This document shows, piece by piece, positions 1 through 10,603 of a stretch of DNA of 59,415 bases. A program made the position numbers and the translations under genes. Positions within the stretch are counted from its first letter, which is position 1. The number at the start of each line of letters is the position of its first letter. The notes under the pieces were generated by a model that was given only the letters and a program-made list of their open reading frames with translations, had not been told where the DNA came from and ran no database searches. The DNA comes from Petrotoga sp. 9PW.55.5.1 (GTDB taxonomy: Bacteria > Thermotogota > Thermotogae > Petrotogales > Petrotogaceae). Location of the stretch: positions 1-59,415 of the forward strand of contig NZ_AUPM01000043.1 in assembly GCF_003265365.1 (NCBI RefSeq), written 5' to 3'.

Positions 1-120
1 CCCGTCTGCAGCATAAAACGCTGCATCCACCCCTTCGTAGAAGGGGAATAGAACCGACTACCCCGTCTGCAGCACAAAACGCTGCATCCACCCCTTCACA
101 GAAGGGGAATTAAACCGACA
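1..120. repeat. Tandem hairpin repeat, two 60-bp units at the contig start
   Basis: Two copies of a 60-base unit lie head to tail (1-60 and 61-120). Each carries a hairpin TGCAGC-7 nt-GCTGCA (7-25 in the first unit) and a second hairpin CCCCTTC-3 nt-GAAGGGG. The same unit recurs at 49489-49606 and 59337-59415. The first unit is cut by the window edge. No ORF is supported here. Confidence 0.9.
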
Positions 121-144
121 TTTAATATGATCTAATGCAATTAC

Positions 145-173
145 TTGAAAAAAATAATCTATTATGTTATAAT
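145..173 (+). promoter_or_regulatory. Promoter of tRNA-Ala
   Basis: TTGAAA at 145-150 and TATAAT at 168-173 are separated by 17 bases, an almost ideal sigma-70 type promoter ending about 32 bases before the tRNA. It is the only convincing promoter upstream of guaB as well. Confidence 0.85.
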
Positions 174-205
174 TTTATTGTCTTTCAAGAGTTCTTATAC
201 TTAAT

Positions 206-281
206 GGGGTCGTGGCGCAGCTGGGAGCGCGCTACCATGGCACGGTAGAGGTCGTGGGTTCAAGTCCCATCGACTCCACCA
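206..281 (+). tRNA. tRNA-Ala (anticodon GGC)
   Basis: A 76-base cloverleaf. The acceptor arm GGGGTCG pairs with CGACTCC (one G-U pair). The anticodon stem CTACC/GGTAG encloses the loop ATGGCAC, so the anticodon is GGC, reading GCC alanine codons. The T arm is GTGGG-TTCAAGT-CCCAT. The 3' ACCA is encoded in the DNA. It is followed at once by an intrinsic terminator. Confidence 0.96.
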
Positions 282-285
282 AGAT

Positions 286-309
286 GAGGGAAGTTTTCCC
301 TCTTTTTTT
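286..309 (+). terminator. Intrinsic terminator after tRNA-Ala
   Basis: GAGGGAA (286-292), loop GTT, TTCCCTC (296-302), then seven T. It lies only about 30 bases before the guaB ribosome binding site. Confidence 0.88.
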
Positions 310-350
310 ATATATGGATGGATCAATGAAAACTTCGAGGAGGGGGAAAG

Positions 351-1802
351 ATGGAAGAGTATCTCACGTTCGATGATGTTTTATTGTTACCTCAATATAG
401 TGAAGTAACGCCTAGCAGAGTTGATACCACCTCTCGTTTATTGGAAGGTATAAGTTTAAGAATACCTTTTCTTTCAGCTGCCATGGATACAGTTACAGAA
501 TCCGAAATGGCAAAAGCCATGGCAAGAGAGGGAGCTGTAGGGGTTATTCATAAGAACATGTCTATAGAACAACAGGTTCATGAGGTTTCAAAGGTAAAAA
601 AAACAGAAAATGGTATAATCTACGATCCCATAACAATATCTCCTAATACTACGATTAAAGAGGCAGAAGACCTGATGAAAGATTATAGAATAGGAGGATT
701 ACCGGTTGTTGATGAAGATAACCGTTTGGTAGGAATACTCACAAATAGAGATATTAGATTCGAAAAAAACATGAGCAAGAAAGCCAAAGAGCTTATGACT
801 AGCTATAAAAATTTAATCGTGGCAGGAACAAATATAACTTTGGATGAAGCAAAAGAGATACTTCATCAAAATAAAATTGAAAAGTTACCAATAGTCGATA
901 ACGAAAGACGACTGAAAGGTTTAATTACTATAAAAGATATTACTTCCGTTATTGAAAATCCTAATGCAACAAGGGATGATAAAGGACGATTGGTGGTAGG
1001 AGCCGCAGTTGGAGTTTCTGATGCGATAACACGAACTGAAGAGTTAGTTAAGGCGGGAGTCGATTTTGTCGTTTTAGATTCTGCTCACGGTCATTCAAAA
1101 AATATTATAGAAAACTTGGCAAAGATAAAGGAGAAATTTCCATATCTACATGTAATAGCAGGAAATATAGCTACTGAAGAAGCGGCAAGAGTTTTAATAG
1201 AAAATGGCGCAGATGCTTTAAAAGTTGGTATTGGACCAGGTTCAATATGCACAACCAGAGTAATTTCTGGTGTCGGTGTCCCACAACTCACAGCTATTAT
1301 GAAAGTTTGTAAGGAAGCTAATAAATATAATATTCCTGTAATAGCTGATGGCGGGATTAGATATTCAGGGGATATTGTTAAGGCTTTGGCAGCTGGTGCA
1401 TCGTCTGTTATGATGGGAAGTATTTTTGCAGGAACTGAAGAAGCACCAGGAGAAACGATTATATATCAAGGTAGAAAGTTTAAAACTTACAGAGGTATGG
1501 GTTCTATTGCTGCTATGGAGAAAGGTAGTAAAGATAGATATTTTCAAGATGAGATCCCTAACGAGAAACTTGTTCCAGAGGGTGTGGAAGCAATGGTTGC
1601 TTACAAAGGTGAGGTAAAAGATGTTATAATACAATTAGTTGGTGGAGTTAAAGCAGGAATGGGATACTTGGGAGCAAAAGATATTAACTCTTTGCAGGAA
1701 AAGGCTAAGTTTATAAAAATCACCCAAGCAAGTATCACCGAAAGTCATCCACACGATGTTAAAATTACTAGAGAAGCACCGAATTATTTCTTTTCATCCT
1801 GA
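351..1802 (+). CDS. guaB: IMP dehydrogenase
   Basis: This enzyme oxidises IMP to XMP with NAD+, the committed step of GMP synthesis in the cytosol. The 483-residue length is typical. The N-terminal part of the barrel starts with the conserved [13 protein letters not shown] segment. A CBS-domain pair interrupts the barrel at roughly residues 95-205. The catalytic loop GPGSICTTR places the nucleophilic cysteine at residue 300. The start is ATG after a strong GAGGAGGGGG ribosome site. It is the first gene of a run with rlmN, a PASTA gene, rsgA, rpe and rdgB. No separate promoter is obvious in the 40 bases after the tRNA terminator. Confidence 0.97.
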   Translation: MEEYLTFDDVLLLPQYSEVTPSRVDTTSRLLEGISLRIPFLSAAMDTVTESEMAKAMAREGAVGVIHKNMSIEQQVHEVSKVKKTENGIIYDPITISPNTTIKEAEDLMKDYRIGGLPVVDEDNRLVGILTNRDIRFEKNMSKKAKELMTSYKNLIVAGTNITLDEAKEILHQNKIEKLPIVDNERRLKGLITIKDITSVIENPNATRDDKGRLVVGAAVGVSDAITRTEELVKAGVDFVVLDSAHGHSKNIIENLAKIKEKFPYLHVIAGNIATEEAARVLIENGADALKVGIGPGSICTTRVISGVGVPQLTAIMKVCKEANKYNIPVIADGGIRYSGDIVKALAAGASSVMMGSIFAGTEEAPGETIIYQGRKFKTYRGMGSIAAMEKGSKDRYFQDEIPNEKLVPEGVEAMVAYKGEVKDVIIQLVGGVKAGMGYLGAKDINSLQEKAKFIKITQASITESHPHDVKITREAPNYFFSS

Positions 1803-1848
1803 AATAATAGATTATATTTAGATTATTATATATAGAGAGGAATTAAAC

Positions 1849-2892
1849 ATGAAGTTGAAAAATATTTTAGATTTTGATTATTCGGGTTTACAAAGTTACT
1901 TAATTAATGAAATTGGTATAGAGAAATATCGAACCGATCAAATCTGTAATTGGATTTATAAAAAAAGGGTATTTGATTTTGAAGAAATGACTAATTTATC
2001 TAAGCAAGATAGGTCTTTTCTTAAAGATAATTTTGTAATATCCATCCCTCAAATAATTAAAAAACAAGTTTCAAAGATTGATGGTACAACGAAATATCTT
2101 TTTGGGTTGGATGATGGAAATACTATTGAATCTGTTATAATTTATTACCCTTCAAGAACGATAGCTTGCATTTCTACGCAAGTTGGGTGCCCTTTAAGGT
2201 GTGAGTTCTGCTCTACTGGTCAAAATGGTTTCGTTAGAAATTTAACCACAGGAGAGATTGCAGGTCAACTTTTAGCAATGGAAAAGGATATAAATATAGA
2301 TGTTAAAAATATTGTTTACATGGGAATGGGAGAACCTCTTTTGAACTTTGAAAATGTTTTAAATAGTATCGAGATTTTGAATCATCCAAAGATGAAAAAA
2401 ATTGGAGCAAGGCATATAACTATTTCTACTGCCGGAATTCCTCATAGAATTGAAGAATTGGGAGATGTGGATAAAGAGTTTAGACTTTCTGTTTCCCTTC
2501 ACGCCCCTTCAAACGTTCAAAGAGATAAGATAATGCCTATTAATCATAAATACCCTGTAGAACAGGTTATGCAAGCTTGTCGTATTTACCAAGAAAAAAC
2601 AAACAAGAGAGTTACTTTTGAATATATATTGATTAAAGGATTTAACGATACAAGAGAAGACGCCTTGAAATTGGTTGAGTTGTTTGGAGATATGAAAGTA
2701 ATGGTGAATCTAATCCCAGTTAATTCTAACCCCGCTAATTTTGAAAAACCTTCAAAAAAATTCATCGATAGGTTTCTTGATACCTTGATTAACAAAGGAA
2801 TAGATGCAGTTGTTAGAGCAGAAAAAGGAAGCGACATATTAGCCGCATGTGGTCAGTTGAAAGGAAAGGTTAAAGAAGAAAATCTAAGGTGA
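1849..2892 (+). CDS. rlmN: Dual-specificity 23S rRNA/tRNA adenine-C2 methyltransferase RlmN
   Basis: A radical-SAM enzyme that methylates C2 of A2503 in 23S rRNA and of A37 in some tRNAs. The cluster-binding motif CPLRCEFC gives Cys114, Cys118 and Cys121. The downstream GMGEPLLN segment and the C-terminal RAEKGSDILAACGQL, which holds a catalytic cysteine, are typical of the family. At 347 residues it is full length. ATG follows GAGAGGAATTAAAC. It is 46 bases downstream of guaB, and its stop overlaps the ribosome site of the next gene. Confidence 0.97.
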   Translation: MKLKNILDFDYSGLQSYLINEIGIEKYRTDQICNWIYKKRVFDFEEMTNLSKQDRSFLKDNFVISIPQIIKKQVSKIDGTTKYLFGLDDGNTIESVIIYYPSRTIACISTQVGCPLRCEFCSTGQNGFVRNLTTGEIAGQLLAMEKDINIDVKNIVYMGMGEPLLNFENVLNSIEILNHPKMKKIGARHITISTAGIPHRIEELGDVDKEFRLSVSLHAPSNVQRDKIMPINHKYPVEQVMQACRIYQEKTNKRVTFEYILIKGFNDTREDALKLVELFGDMKVMVNLIPVNSNPANFEKPSKKFIDRFLDTLINKGIDAVVRAEKGSDILAACGQLKGKVKEENLR

Positions 2893-2897
2893 AATTG

Positions 2898-3401
2898 ATG
2901 GAGAAGCTTAAAAAGACCATAAAAAATTTAATATTTTTTATTTTAGGTATAATTTCATCAGGAATATTTGCTTATTTTTTTATGACTGCCTTTGTTAACA
3001 GTTCTGATATAGTAGAGGTTCCTTATTTAATTGGAGAAGACAAAGAAGTCGCTATTTCTTCTTTAAAAGAGTTAAATTTGATTCCTACAGTAGTAGGAAA
3101 TGGTGAAACGGTTTTGTATACTGATCCGCAACCGGGTATAAAAGTTAAAGAAGGTCATCACGTTATAGTTCAACTCAGAGATATGGATTCATTAAAGATA
3201 CCAGATCTTTTAGGGGTTCCTTCTGGCGTTGCAGAACAATTCTTAAAGCAATATGGTATAAATTATGAAGTAAGAAATCAATTGACTAACAAACCAGAAG
3301 AAAACGATATTGTTTTAAGTATATCTCCAAAACCAGGAAGTACATACAGAGGTGAGAAAGTGTTAATTTTTATTGGAAAATACGAAGGAGTCAATAGATG
3401 A
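2898..3401 (+). CDS. Membrane-anchored PASTA-domain protein
   Basis: This 167-residue protein has a short cytosolic N-terminus and one transmembrane helix (about residues 12-34). Two extracytoplasmic PASTA repeats follow, roughly 38-100 and 101-165 (VEVPYLIGEDKEVA..., LKIPDLLGVPSGVA...). PASTA domains bind peptidoglycan or muropeptides. There is no kinase or transpeptidase domain, so its partner is unknown. I chose ATG 2898 because AAGGTGA, overlapping the rlmN stop, sits 5 bases upstream. GTG 2889 would add three residues. Its last four bases overlap rsgA (ATGA), indicating translational coupling. Confidence 0.85.
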   Translation: MEKLKKTIKNLIFFILGIISSGIFAYFFMTAFVNSSDIVEVPYLIGEDKEVAISSLKELNLIPTVVGNGETVLYTDPQPGIKVKEGHHVIVQLRDMDSLKIPDLLGVPSGVAEQFLKQYGINYEVRNQLTNKPEENDIVLSISPKPGSTYRGEKVLIFIGKYEGVNR

Positions 3402-4288
3402 ATTGGAAAAAGGCCATAGTACTTAGATTTCATTCGGATATGGTCACGGTACAAGATTTAAAGAGCAATCAAAAGATTAATTGTTATCTTCCTGGTAAAT
3501 TTAAATTACAGAAAATAAGACCTATAGTGGGGGATTACGTAGAATATTCTGTAGATAAAAAGAGTGATTATGGAAGAATTGAAAATATTCTTAAAAGAAA
3601 GAACGAATTGTATAGGCCAAAAGTTGCTAATCTTGACCAATTAGTTTTGGTAACAACTATTAAAAATCCTCAAGTTGATTTGCTAATTGTCGATAAGATT
3701 CTTGCACTTGCTGAAAAAGAAAGGCTAGATGTTCTAATAGTTTTAAACAAGATAGATCTATTGAAAGACTATTTAGATAAAGAAAAAATGAAAAGATTTA
3801 TAAACATATATAGTAAAATCTACCCAGTAGTAACAACATCTAAATTAACTAAAGAAAACATCGATACTTTAGAAAAGTACCTAAAAGATAAAGTTTCTAC
3901 GTTTGCTGGACTTTCTGGAGTAGGGAAATCAAGTTTGTTGAACACCCTTGATCCTAATTTAAACCTTCGTGAGGGAGAAATTTCTGAAAAGTTAGGCAGA
4001 GGAAAACACACAACTACCTACGCTGAACTTTTATATTTTAATTTCGGTGGGTTTATAGTAGATACTCCAGGTTTTTCAAATTTAGAGTTAAAAGGAATTA
4101 AAAAAGATGAATTAAAGTTTTATTTTAAAGAGTTCCAAGAATATTATGGATTTTGTAACTATTCCAATTGTTCACATATAGTAGAACCCGGCTGTGCTGT
4201 TAAAGAAGCTTTAAAAAACAATTTAATTTCAGAAAGTCGATATGAGAATTATTGTAATATATACAGAGAGTTAGAAAAAGATAAATGA
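3398..4288 (+). CDS. rsgA: Ribosome small subunit-dependent GTPase A
   Basis: A circularly permuted GTPase for late 30S maturation. An OB-fold N-terminus (about 1-70) is followed by G4 NKID at 117-120, then the P-loop GLSGVGKSS at 171-179 and DTPG at 222-225, so G4 precedes G1 as in RsgA/YjeQ. A C-terminal zinc site is visible as Cys253, Cys258, His260 and Cys266. The length of 296 is normal. The start overlaps the preceding stop by four bases. Confidence 0.96.
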   Translation: MNWKKAIVLRFHSDMVTVQDLKSNQKINCYLPGKFKLQKIRPIVGDYVEYSVDKKSDYGRIENILKRKNELYRPKVANLDQLVLVTTIKNPQVDLLIVDKILALAEKERLDVLIVLNKIDLLKDYLDKEKMKRFINIYSKIYPVVTTSKLTKENIDTLEKYLKDKVSTFAGLSGVGKSSLLNTLDPNLNLREGEISEKLGRGKHTTTYAELLYFNFGGFIVDTPGFSNLELKGIKKDELKFYFKEFQEYYGFCNYSNCSHIVEPGCAVKEALKNNLISESRYENYCNIYRELEKDK

Positions 4289-4304
4289 TTGTGAGGTGGA
4301 ACAT

Positions 4305-4961
4305 TTGACAAAAATATATCCTTCGATATTAGCCGCAGATTTTTTAAACCTAGAAGAAGAGATAAATAAAGTTTCTAAAGAAGCCGATGGCATTCACCTT
4401 GATATTATGGATGGAATTTTTGTTCCAAACATAACGTTTGGAATTCCTATTATAGAATCAATTAGAAAAATATTTGATATCTATTTAGATGCTCACTTAA
4501 TGATAGTTGAACCTGAAAAGTACTTAGAAATATTCTCTAAGTATGTAAATTCTATAACCGTTCATTATGAAACTGTTACTCATCTTCACAGAACTGTATC
4601 AAGGATTAAAGAATTGGGTTGTAAGGCAGGGGTCAGTTTGAATCCACACACGCCAGTTTTTTTGCTTGAAGAGATATTACCATATCTTGATAAGGTCTTA
4701 ATAATGTCTGTTAATCCCGGATTTACTGGGCAGAAATTTATTGAAAGTACATATAGCAAAGTTGAAAAATTAAAGAAAATGGCCCAAGAAAAAGAGGTAG
4801 ATATAGATATTATGGTTGATGGAGGAGTTAATATTAATAACATAAATCTTCTTCATAAAAGTGGAGTAAATACATTTGTAGTTGGTGCCAGTGTATTTTA
4901 TTCAAATAACCCTTCCCAAGAAATCATAGATTTAAAAAAGATGGCTGAAAAAAATGGATGA
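4305..4961 (+). CDS. rpe: Ribulose-phosphate 3-epimerase
   Basis: It interconverts ribulose 5-phosphate and xylulose 5-phosphate in the pentose phosphate pathway. TIM-barrel hallmarks are PSILAADF at the N-terminus, the metal ligands in HLDIMDG (His31, Asp33) and AHLMI (His64), and the late MVDGGV strand. I prefer the TTG start at 4305, five bases after AGGTGG, giving 218 residues. An in-frame GTG at 4296 lies inside that ribosome site. The 3' end overlaps rdgB by eight bases. Confidence 0.94.
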   Translation: MTKIYPSILAADFLNLEEEINKVSKEADGIHLDIMDGIFVPNITFGIPIIESIRKIFDIYLDAHLMIVEPEKYLEIFSKYVNSITVHYETVTHLHRTVSRIKELGCKAGVSLNPHTPVFLLEEILPYLDKVLIMSVNPGFTGQKFIESTYSKVEKLKKMAQEKEVDIDIMVDGGVNINNINLLHKSGVNTFVVGASVFYSNNPSQEIIDLKKMAEKNG

Positions 4962-5565
4962 GATTTATCTAGCTTCTTCCAATAAGAATAAAGTAAGAGA
5001 GATTAACGAAATTCTTGAAAATATTGAGATTAACGGAAGTATAAACCTTAAATATATATTTGATGAAATTGAAGTTGGAGATTTTGATGTAGATGAATGT
5101 GGAGAAACATTCGTTGAAAATTCTATAATTAAAGCTTTAGCTTATGGAAAATTAATAAATAAACCAGTAATTTCTGATGATTCTGGTTTGTCAATAGTTG
5201 CCTTAGATGGGTTCCCTGGAATTAATTCTGCTCGGTTTATGAAAGGAGAAAGTTATACAAAAAAGATGGAAAGCATACTCTCCTTGTTGAAGAATAAAGA
5301 AGATAGATCAGCATTTTTTGCATGTGCAGCTACATACTATGACCCAGAAAAAAACATTTTATTGAGTTGCCAAGCAGAAGTTTATGGTAAAATAGCATAT
5401 GAAGTGAGAGGAAACAATGGATTTGGATATGATCCTTTTTTTATCCCTTCAGGATACAATAAAACATTTGGAGAACTACCTAAAGAATCAAAAAACTTAA
5501 TAAGTCATCGCGCAAAAGCTATAAAAAAGTTGCTTATTTTATTAAAAAGTGCTAAAATACTATAA
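4954..5565 (+). CDS. rdgB: XTP/dITP diphosphatase (RdgB/HAM1 family)
   Basis: It hydrolyses non-canonical purine nucleoside triphosphates (XTP, dITP, ITP) to monophosphates, cleaning the nucleotide pool. It starts with the family signature LASSNKNKVREI. It contains ISDDSGL (metal and catalytic aspartates, about residue 74), the substrate loop GNNGFGYDPFF and the C-terminal SHRAKA. At 203 residues it is full length. It is translationally coupled to rpe and is the last gene of the operon; the next gene has its own promoter. Confidence 0.95.
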   Translation: MDEIYLASSNKNKVREINEILENIEINGSINLKYIFDEIEVGDFDVDECGETFVENSIIKALAYGKLINKPVISDDSGLSIVALDGFPGINSARFMKGESYTKKMESILSLLKNKEDRSAFFACAATYYDPEKNILLSCQAEVYGKIAYEVRGNNGFGYDPFFIPSGYNKTFGELPKESKNLISHRAKAIKKLLILLKSAKIL

Positions 5566-5620
5566 AATATGATATTATTCTAATAAACATTGCAGTTTGT
5601 GTAGATATATCTATTTTTTA

Positions 5621-5629
5621 TGGTATAAT
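5621..5629 (+). promoter_or_regulatory. Extended -10 promoter of the HU gene
   Basis: TGGTATAAT at 5621-5629 is a perfect extended -10 element. No good -35 hexamer is seen at 17 bases, as is usual for extended -10 promoters. It lies about 60 bases before the HU start. Confidence 0.6.
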
Positions 5630-5691
5630 AGCTTTGAAGTTTTAGAAAATATGGGAATACAGGATTTTCATCTTTGAAAGGGGGAATGTTT

Positions 5692-5964
5692 GTGAATAAG
5701 AAAGAGTTAGTTGATGCTTTCGCAAAAAAAGCTGGGGTAACAAAGAAAGATGCTGAAACCTACATTGATTCATTCGTTGATGTAGTGTCAGAGGCTTTAG
5801 GTCAAGGGGAAGAGGTTAAGTTAGTTGGATTTGGAACTTTCAAAGTTCAGAAGAGAGCTGCCAGAAAAGGAGTCAATCCACAAACTGGTAAACCTATAAA
5901 AATTCCTGAAAAGATGGTTCCAAAATTTGTTCCAGGTAAAGAATTAAAAGATATGGTAAAGTAA
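5692..5964 (+). CDS. hup: HU family DNA-binding protein
   Basis: A nucleoid protein that bends and compacts DNA as a dimer. The 90-residue length is exactly that of HU. NKKELVDAFAKKAGVTKKD forms the dimerisation helices. The beta-arm carries GFGTFKVQKRAARKGVNPQT, with the intercalating proline in NPQTG. GTG 5692 is chosen because AAAGGGGG ends seven bases upstream and the protein then begins at the family's usual position. The ATG at 5686 is too close to that site. It is monocistronic, between an extended -10 promoter and a strong terminator. Confidence 0.96.
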   Translation: MNKKELVDAFAKKAGVTKKDAETYIDSFVDVVSEALGQGEEVKLVGFGTFKVQKRAARKGVNPQTGKPIKIPEKMVPKFVPGKELKDMVK

Positions 5965-5970
5965 TTTAGC

Positions 5971-5999
5971 AAAATGGGCAGATAATCTGCCCATTTTTT
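5971..5999 (+). terminator. Intrinsic terminator of the HU gene
   Basis: ATGGGCAGA (5974-5982), loop TAA, TCTGCCCAT (5986-5994), flanked by an A tract and a T tract that extend the stem. Confidence 0.92.
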
Positions 6000-6095
6000 A
6001 TTAACTCTCAGAAAAGACAATTTACTTGCTTTCTAATTCTCCTCTTTGAGGATGATGTTAGCTTCAATTCCGTTTGCAGGTGCAATCATGTATAT

Positions 6096-6276
6096 TATGC
6101 TAAAGTATTGCCTGATCAAAAAGCTGAAAAAGTGAAAGAATAAATATAATACTATTGAAATGGTAGGTGACGGAATAAACGATGCTCCAACTTTAGTTAC
6201 ATCTGACATTGGTATAGCAATTGGGGCAAGAACGAATATAGCTATTGAAATCGCATATATAATTATAAGGATTTGA
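6096..6276 (+). pseudogene. Decayed fragment of a heavy-metal P-type ATPase
   Basis: Two fragments in different frames spell the end of the catalytic core of a P1B ATPase. Frame one (6096-6143) reads [15 protein letters not shown] then stop. Frame two (6151-6276) reads [15 protein letters not shown] then a [13 protein letters not shown]-like stretch and a stop. Intact CopA/ZntA proteins have A-VLPEDKAEKI...[14 protein letters not shown]...GIAIGSGTDVAIE in this order. The phosphorylation site, the actuator domain and the final membrane helices are missing, so this cannot be functional. Nothing else is seen in 6000-6280. Confidence 0.8.
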
Positions 6277-6279
6277 TTT

Positions 6280-6926
6280 TTACATTTGCCAACCGTATTT
6301 TCCTAGTAATGGTACAAACATACATCCATCGGAATATTCAACTTTTATACTGCCATCCTTATTTTTTGTTATAATATTCAAATGTTGGAAAGTTCTAGAT
6401 CCAATGGGTATTACCATCTTTCCTTCTTCTTTTAGCTGTTTTAATAATGGATCAGGTACAGATGGGGCACTTGCAGAAACAATTATTTTATCAAATTTAA
6501 TTTCCTCATCTGGCCATCCCATAGTTCCATCCCCTACTACAATCTTAATATTTTTATATCCCAGCTTTTCTAACTTTTTCTTAGCATTTTTTGCCAAACT
6601 TTCATTTCTTTCTATAGAATAAACGTAGGGAGCAATTTCAGCTAACAACGCGGTTTGATACCCAGAGCCTGTACCTATTTCTAAAACGATATCGTCTTTA
6701 TCTATTTCCAAAATTTGAAGCATAAAAGCAATAATATACGGTTGAGAAATAGTTTGCCCCTCACCAATCGGCAAAGGGCAATCATCATAGGCATACTTTT
6801 CGAGACTTTTTGGAACAAAAAGATGTCTTTTAACTTTTAAAAAGGCGTTTAAAACTTTTTCATCGTGTATTCCTCTATTTTTTAGCTGATATTTCACCAT
6901 ATTTCTGTTTTCTTCTTCAAGGTTCA

Positions 6927-6927
<1 letters not shown>
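6280..6927 (-). CDS. pcm: Protein-L-isoaspartate O-methyltransferase
   Basis: A SAM-dependent repair enzyme that methylates isoaspartyl residues in damaged proteins. Motif I LEIGTGSGY is at residues 82-90, preceded by the conserved TISQPYI that binds the isoaspartyl substrate. The C-terminal VPIGSR...VEYSDGCMFVPLLG is typical. Its 215 residues are a normal length. The ATG overlaps the stop of the Nfn gene by one base (TAATG), so it is translationally coupled. An inner ATG ten codons in (MVKYQLKNRGI) is possible but less well placed. Confidence 0.95.
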
Positions 6928-9182
<2,255 letters not shown>

Positions 9183-9216
9183 TCAGTGTACATTTTCGAA
9201 TAATAAACACTCTTTT

Positions 9217-9792
9217 TTAAAACCTATCAAAATGAATTACTTTTTCAAGAGGTCTTTTAGGAACGTGAAAGTCACCCTTCTCATCCATGTAATATTTCAC
9301 AGTCTCATCGTTATCTACTACAGTAGAATCATGCCCTTTATACCCTAAAGCGACAATGGTATCTACCTCATAATCATCTGGGACATTTAAAATCTTTTTT
9401 ACGTTATCTTTTTTAACTGAACCTATTATGCAACTTCCTATTCCTAATTCCCAACCAGCTAAAACAATATTTTCAAATGCTGCCCCAACATCGTGGCCTA
9501 TCCATTTTGTGGCTCTTGACTTATTAACTAATATAACGATATAAGCTGTAGGCCTTTCTCCTTCTTTAGGTGTTCCCTTTGGGGCAATGTATCCTGCCCA
9601 TCCGGTATTTTCAAAAATTTTATCGCATATTTCCTTTTCATCAACTACAATAAACTCTAATGGTTGCTTGTTTGAAGCACAAGGAGCTAACCTTGCACAG
9701 TCAACTAATTCTTTTAAAATTTCTTTGTCAATAGGCGTTTGTTTAAACTTTCTAATGGTTCTTCTTTGCTTGATAATATCACGAAAATTCAT
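9217..9792 (-). CDS. Nitroreductase family protein
   Basis: An FMN-dependent NAD(P)H oxidoreductase of unknown substrate. The N-terminus MNFRDIIKQRRTIRKF contains the FMN-binding RRTIRKF, and LAPCASNKQP and the C-terminal ALGYKG segment are also typical. ATG 9792 is chosen because AAAAGGGG lies just upstream; an ATG seven codons earlier overlaps that site. It is 191 residues long. It is the second gene of a minus-strand cluster with the acidic unknown, nfnAB and pcm, about 47 bases from the latter pair. Confidence 0.87.
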   Translation of the reverse strand: MNFRDIIKQRRTIRKFKQTPIDKEILKELVDCARLAPCASNKQPLEFIVVDEKEICDKIFENTGWAGYIAPKGTPKEGERPTAYIVILVNKSRATKWIGHDVGAAFENIVLAGWELGIGSCIIGSVKKDNVKKILNVPDDYEVDTIVALGYKGHDSTVVDNDETVKYYMDEKGDFHVPKRPLEKVIHFDRF

Positions 9793-9839
9793 TATATTTT
9801 TACCCCTTTTCATTATGGAATTTAAATATTATAAACTTT

Positions 9840-10373
9840 CTAAAACAAGTTTAATCGAAGAAATTTTATATTTTCATCATCCTTTTCAAACACACCCGAT
9901 CTTTCTTCTATTTCGTTCATATCCCAATCAAGTACCGATAAGTAACAAGCACCGTCTTTTTCTTCTGTAAAGACACATGGATTACCTTCGAAATCATCAT
10001 CTATATCCTCTTGGTTACTTTCTTCTTCTAAGGATACTTCGTTAATAAAAGAATATGCAACTATATCTACAACATTTTTTAAACTTATCAAAAACTCAAA
10101 AAAAGGATCAACTTCTTCTATATCATTAAAAACTAATACAAAACTCAAAGGAACTATATCGTCCGTTTCTTTAAACTCTTTTAAACCATCTTTGTATTCT
10201 TGATACATCTCTTCATCAAACTTTTTTATTTCATTTAAAAGTTTTTGTTTTGAGTCCTCTGTAAATTTCACCCAATAAATTACTTGTGGTATAATTTTTC
10301 CGTCACTGGTAACCTCTTCTTCTTGCATAAAACCCAATACTGTATCGTGATAAATAGAAAAATCGATTTTCAT
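9840..10373 (-). CDS. Acidic protein of unknown function
   Basis: I do not recognise this 177-residue protein. It has no signal peptide or membrane segment and is strongly acidic, with runs such as EEESNQEDIDDDFEG near residue 125. It looks like a soluble alpha/beta protein (IYWVKFTED, LSFVLVFNDIEEVDPFFEFLI, ACYLSVLDWDMNEI). ATG 10373 follows AAAAGGGG at a short distance; an in-frame TTG is immediately upstream. It leads the nitroreductase-nfnAB-pcm cluster with a 47-base gap. Confidence 0.75.
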   Translation of the reverse strand: MKIDFSIYHDTVLGFMQEEEVTSDGKIIPQVIYWVKFTEDSKQKLLNEIKKFDEEMYQEYKDGLKEFKETDDIVPLSFVLVFNDIEEVDPFFEFLISLKNVVDIVAYSFINEVSLEEESNQEDIDDDFEGNPCVFTEEKDGACYLSVLDWDMNEIEERSGVFEKDDENIKFLRLNLF

Positions 10374-10512
10374 CAACCCCTTTTATAATTAATAATATTT
10401 AGTTCTATTATATTTTAATATTATCACATTTTTCCTTCTACTATGGAAATGAATTTATTAACAATTTATAATTTTTCTATTTACCCCATATGGAAGTATG
10501 GAGCTTAATTAA

Positions 10513-10533
10513 ATATGATTAATTTAATCATAT
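10513..10533. promoter_or_regulatory. 21-bp perfect palindrome upstream of surE
   Basis: ATATGATTAA-T-TTAATCATAT is a perfect inverted repeat with a one-base centre, in the divergent gap (10374-10603) between the acidic-protein gene and surE. It could be an operator serving both directions, or a chance AT-rich palindrome. Nothing else clear is visible in this 230-base gap. Confidence 0.35.
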
Positions 10534-10603
10534 ATTTATTCTTTCATAAAAAAAATGTGTTAAAATTATTTAGAAAAAAATATAAAGAGGTGCGAATTTA
10601 CAT

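Noticed and set aside
1-120. Tandem 60-bp units as a CRISPR array
   Set aside because: The whole unit is repeated with no unique spacers, the units carry two hairpins each, copies are scattered singly elsewhere, and no cas gene is present.
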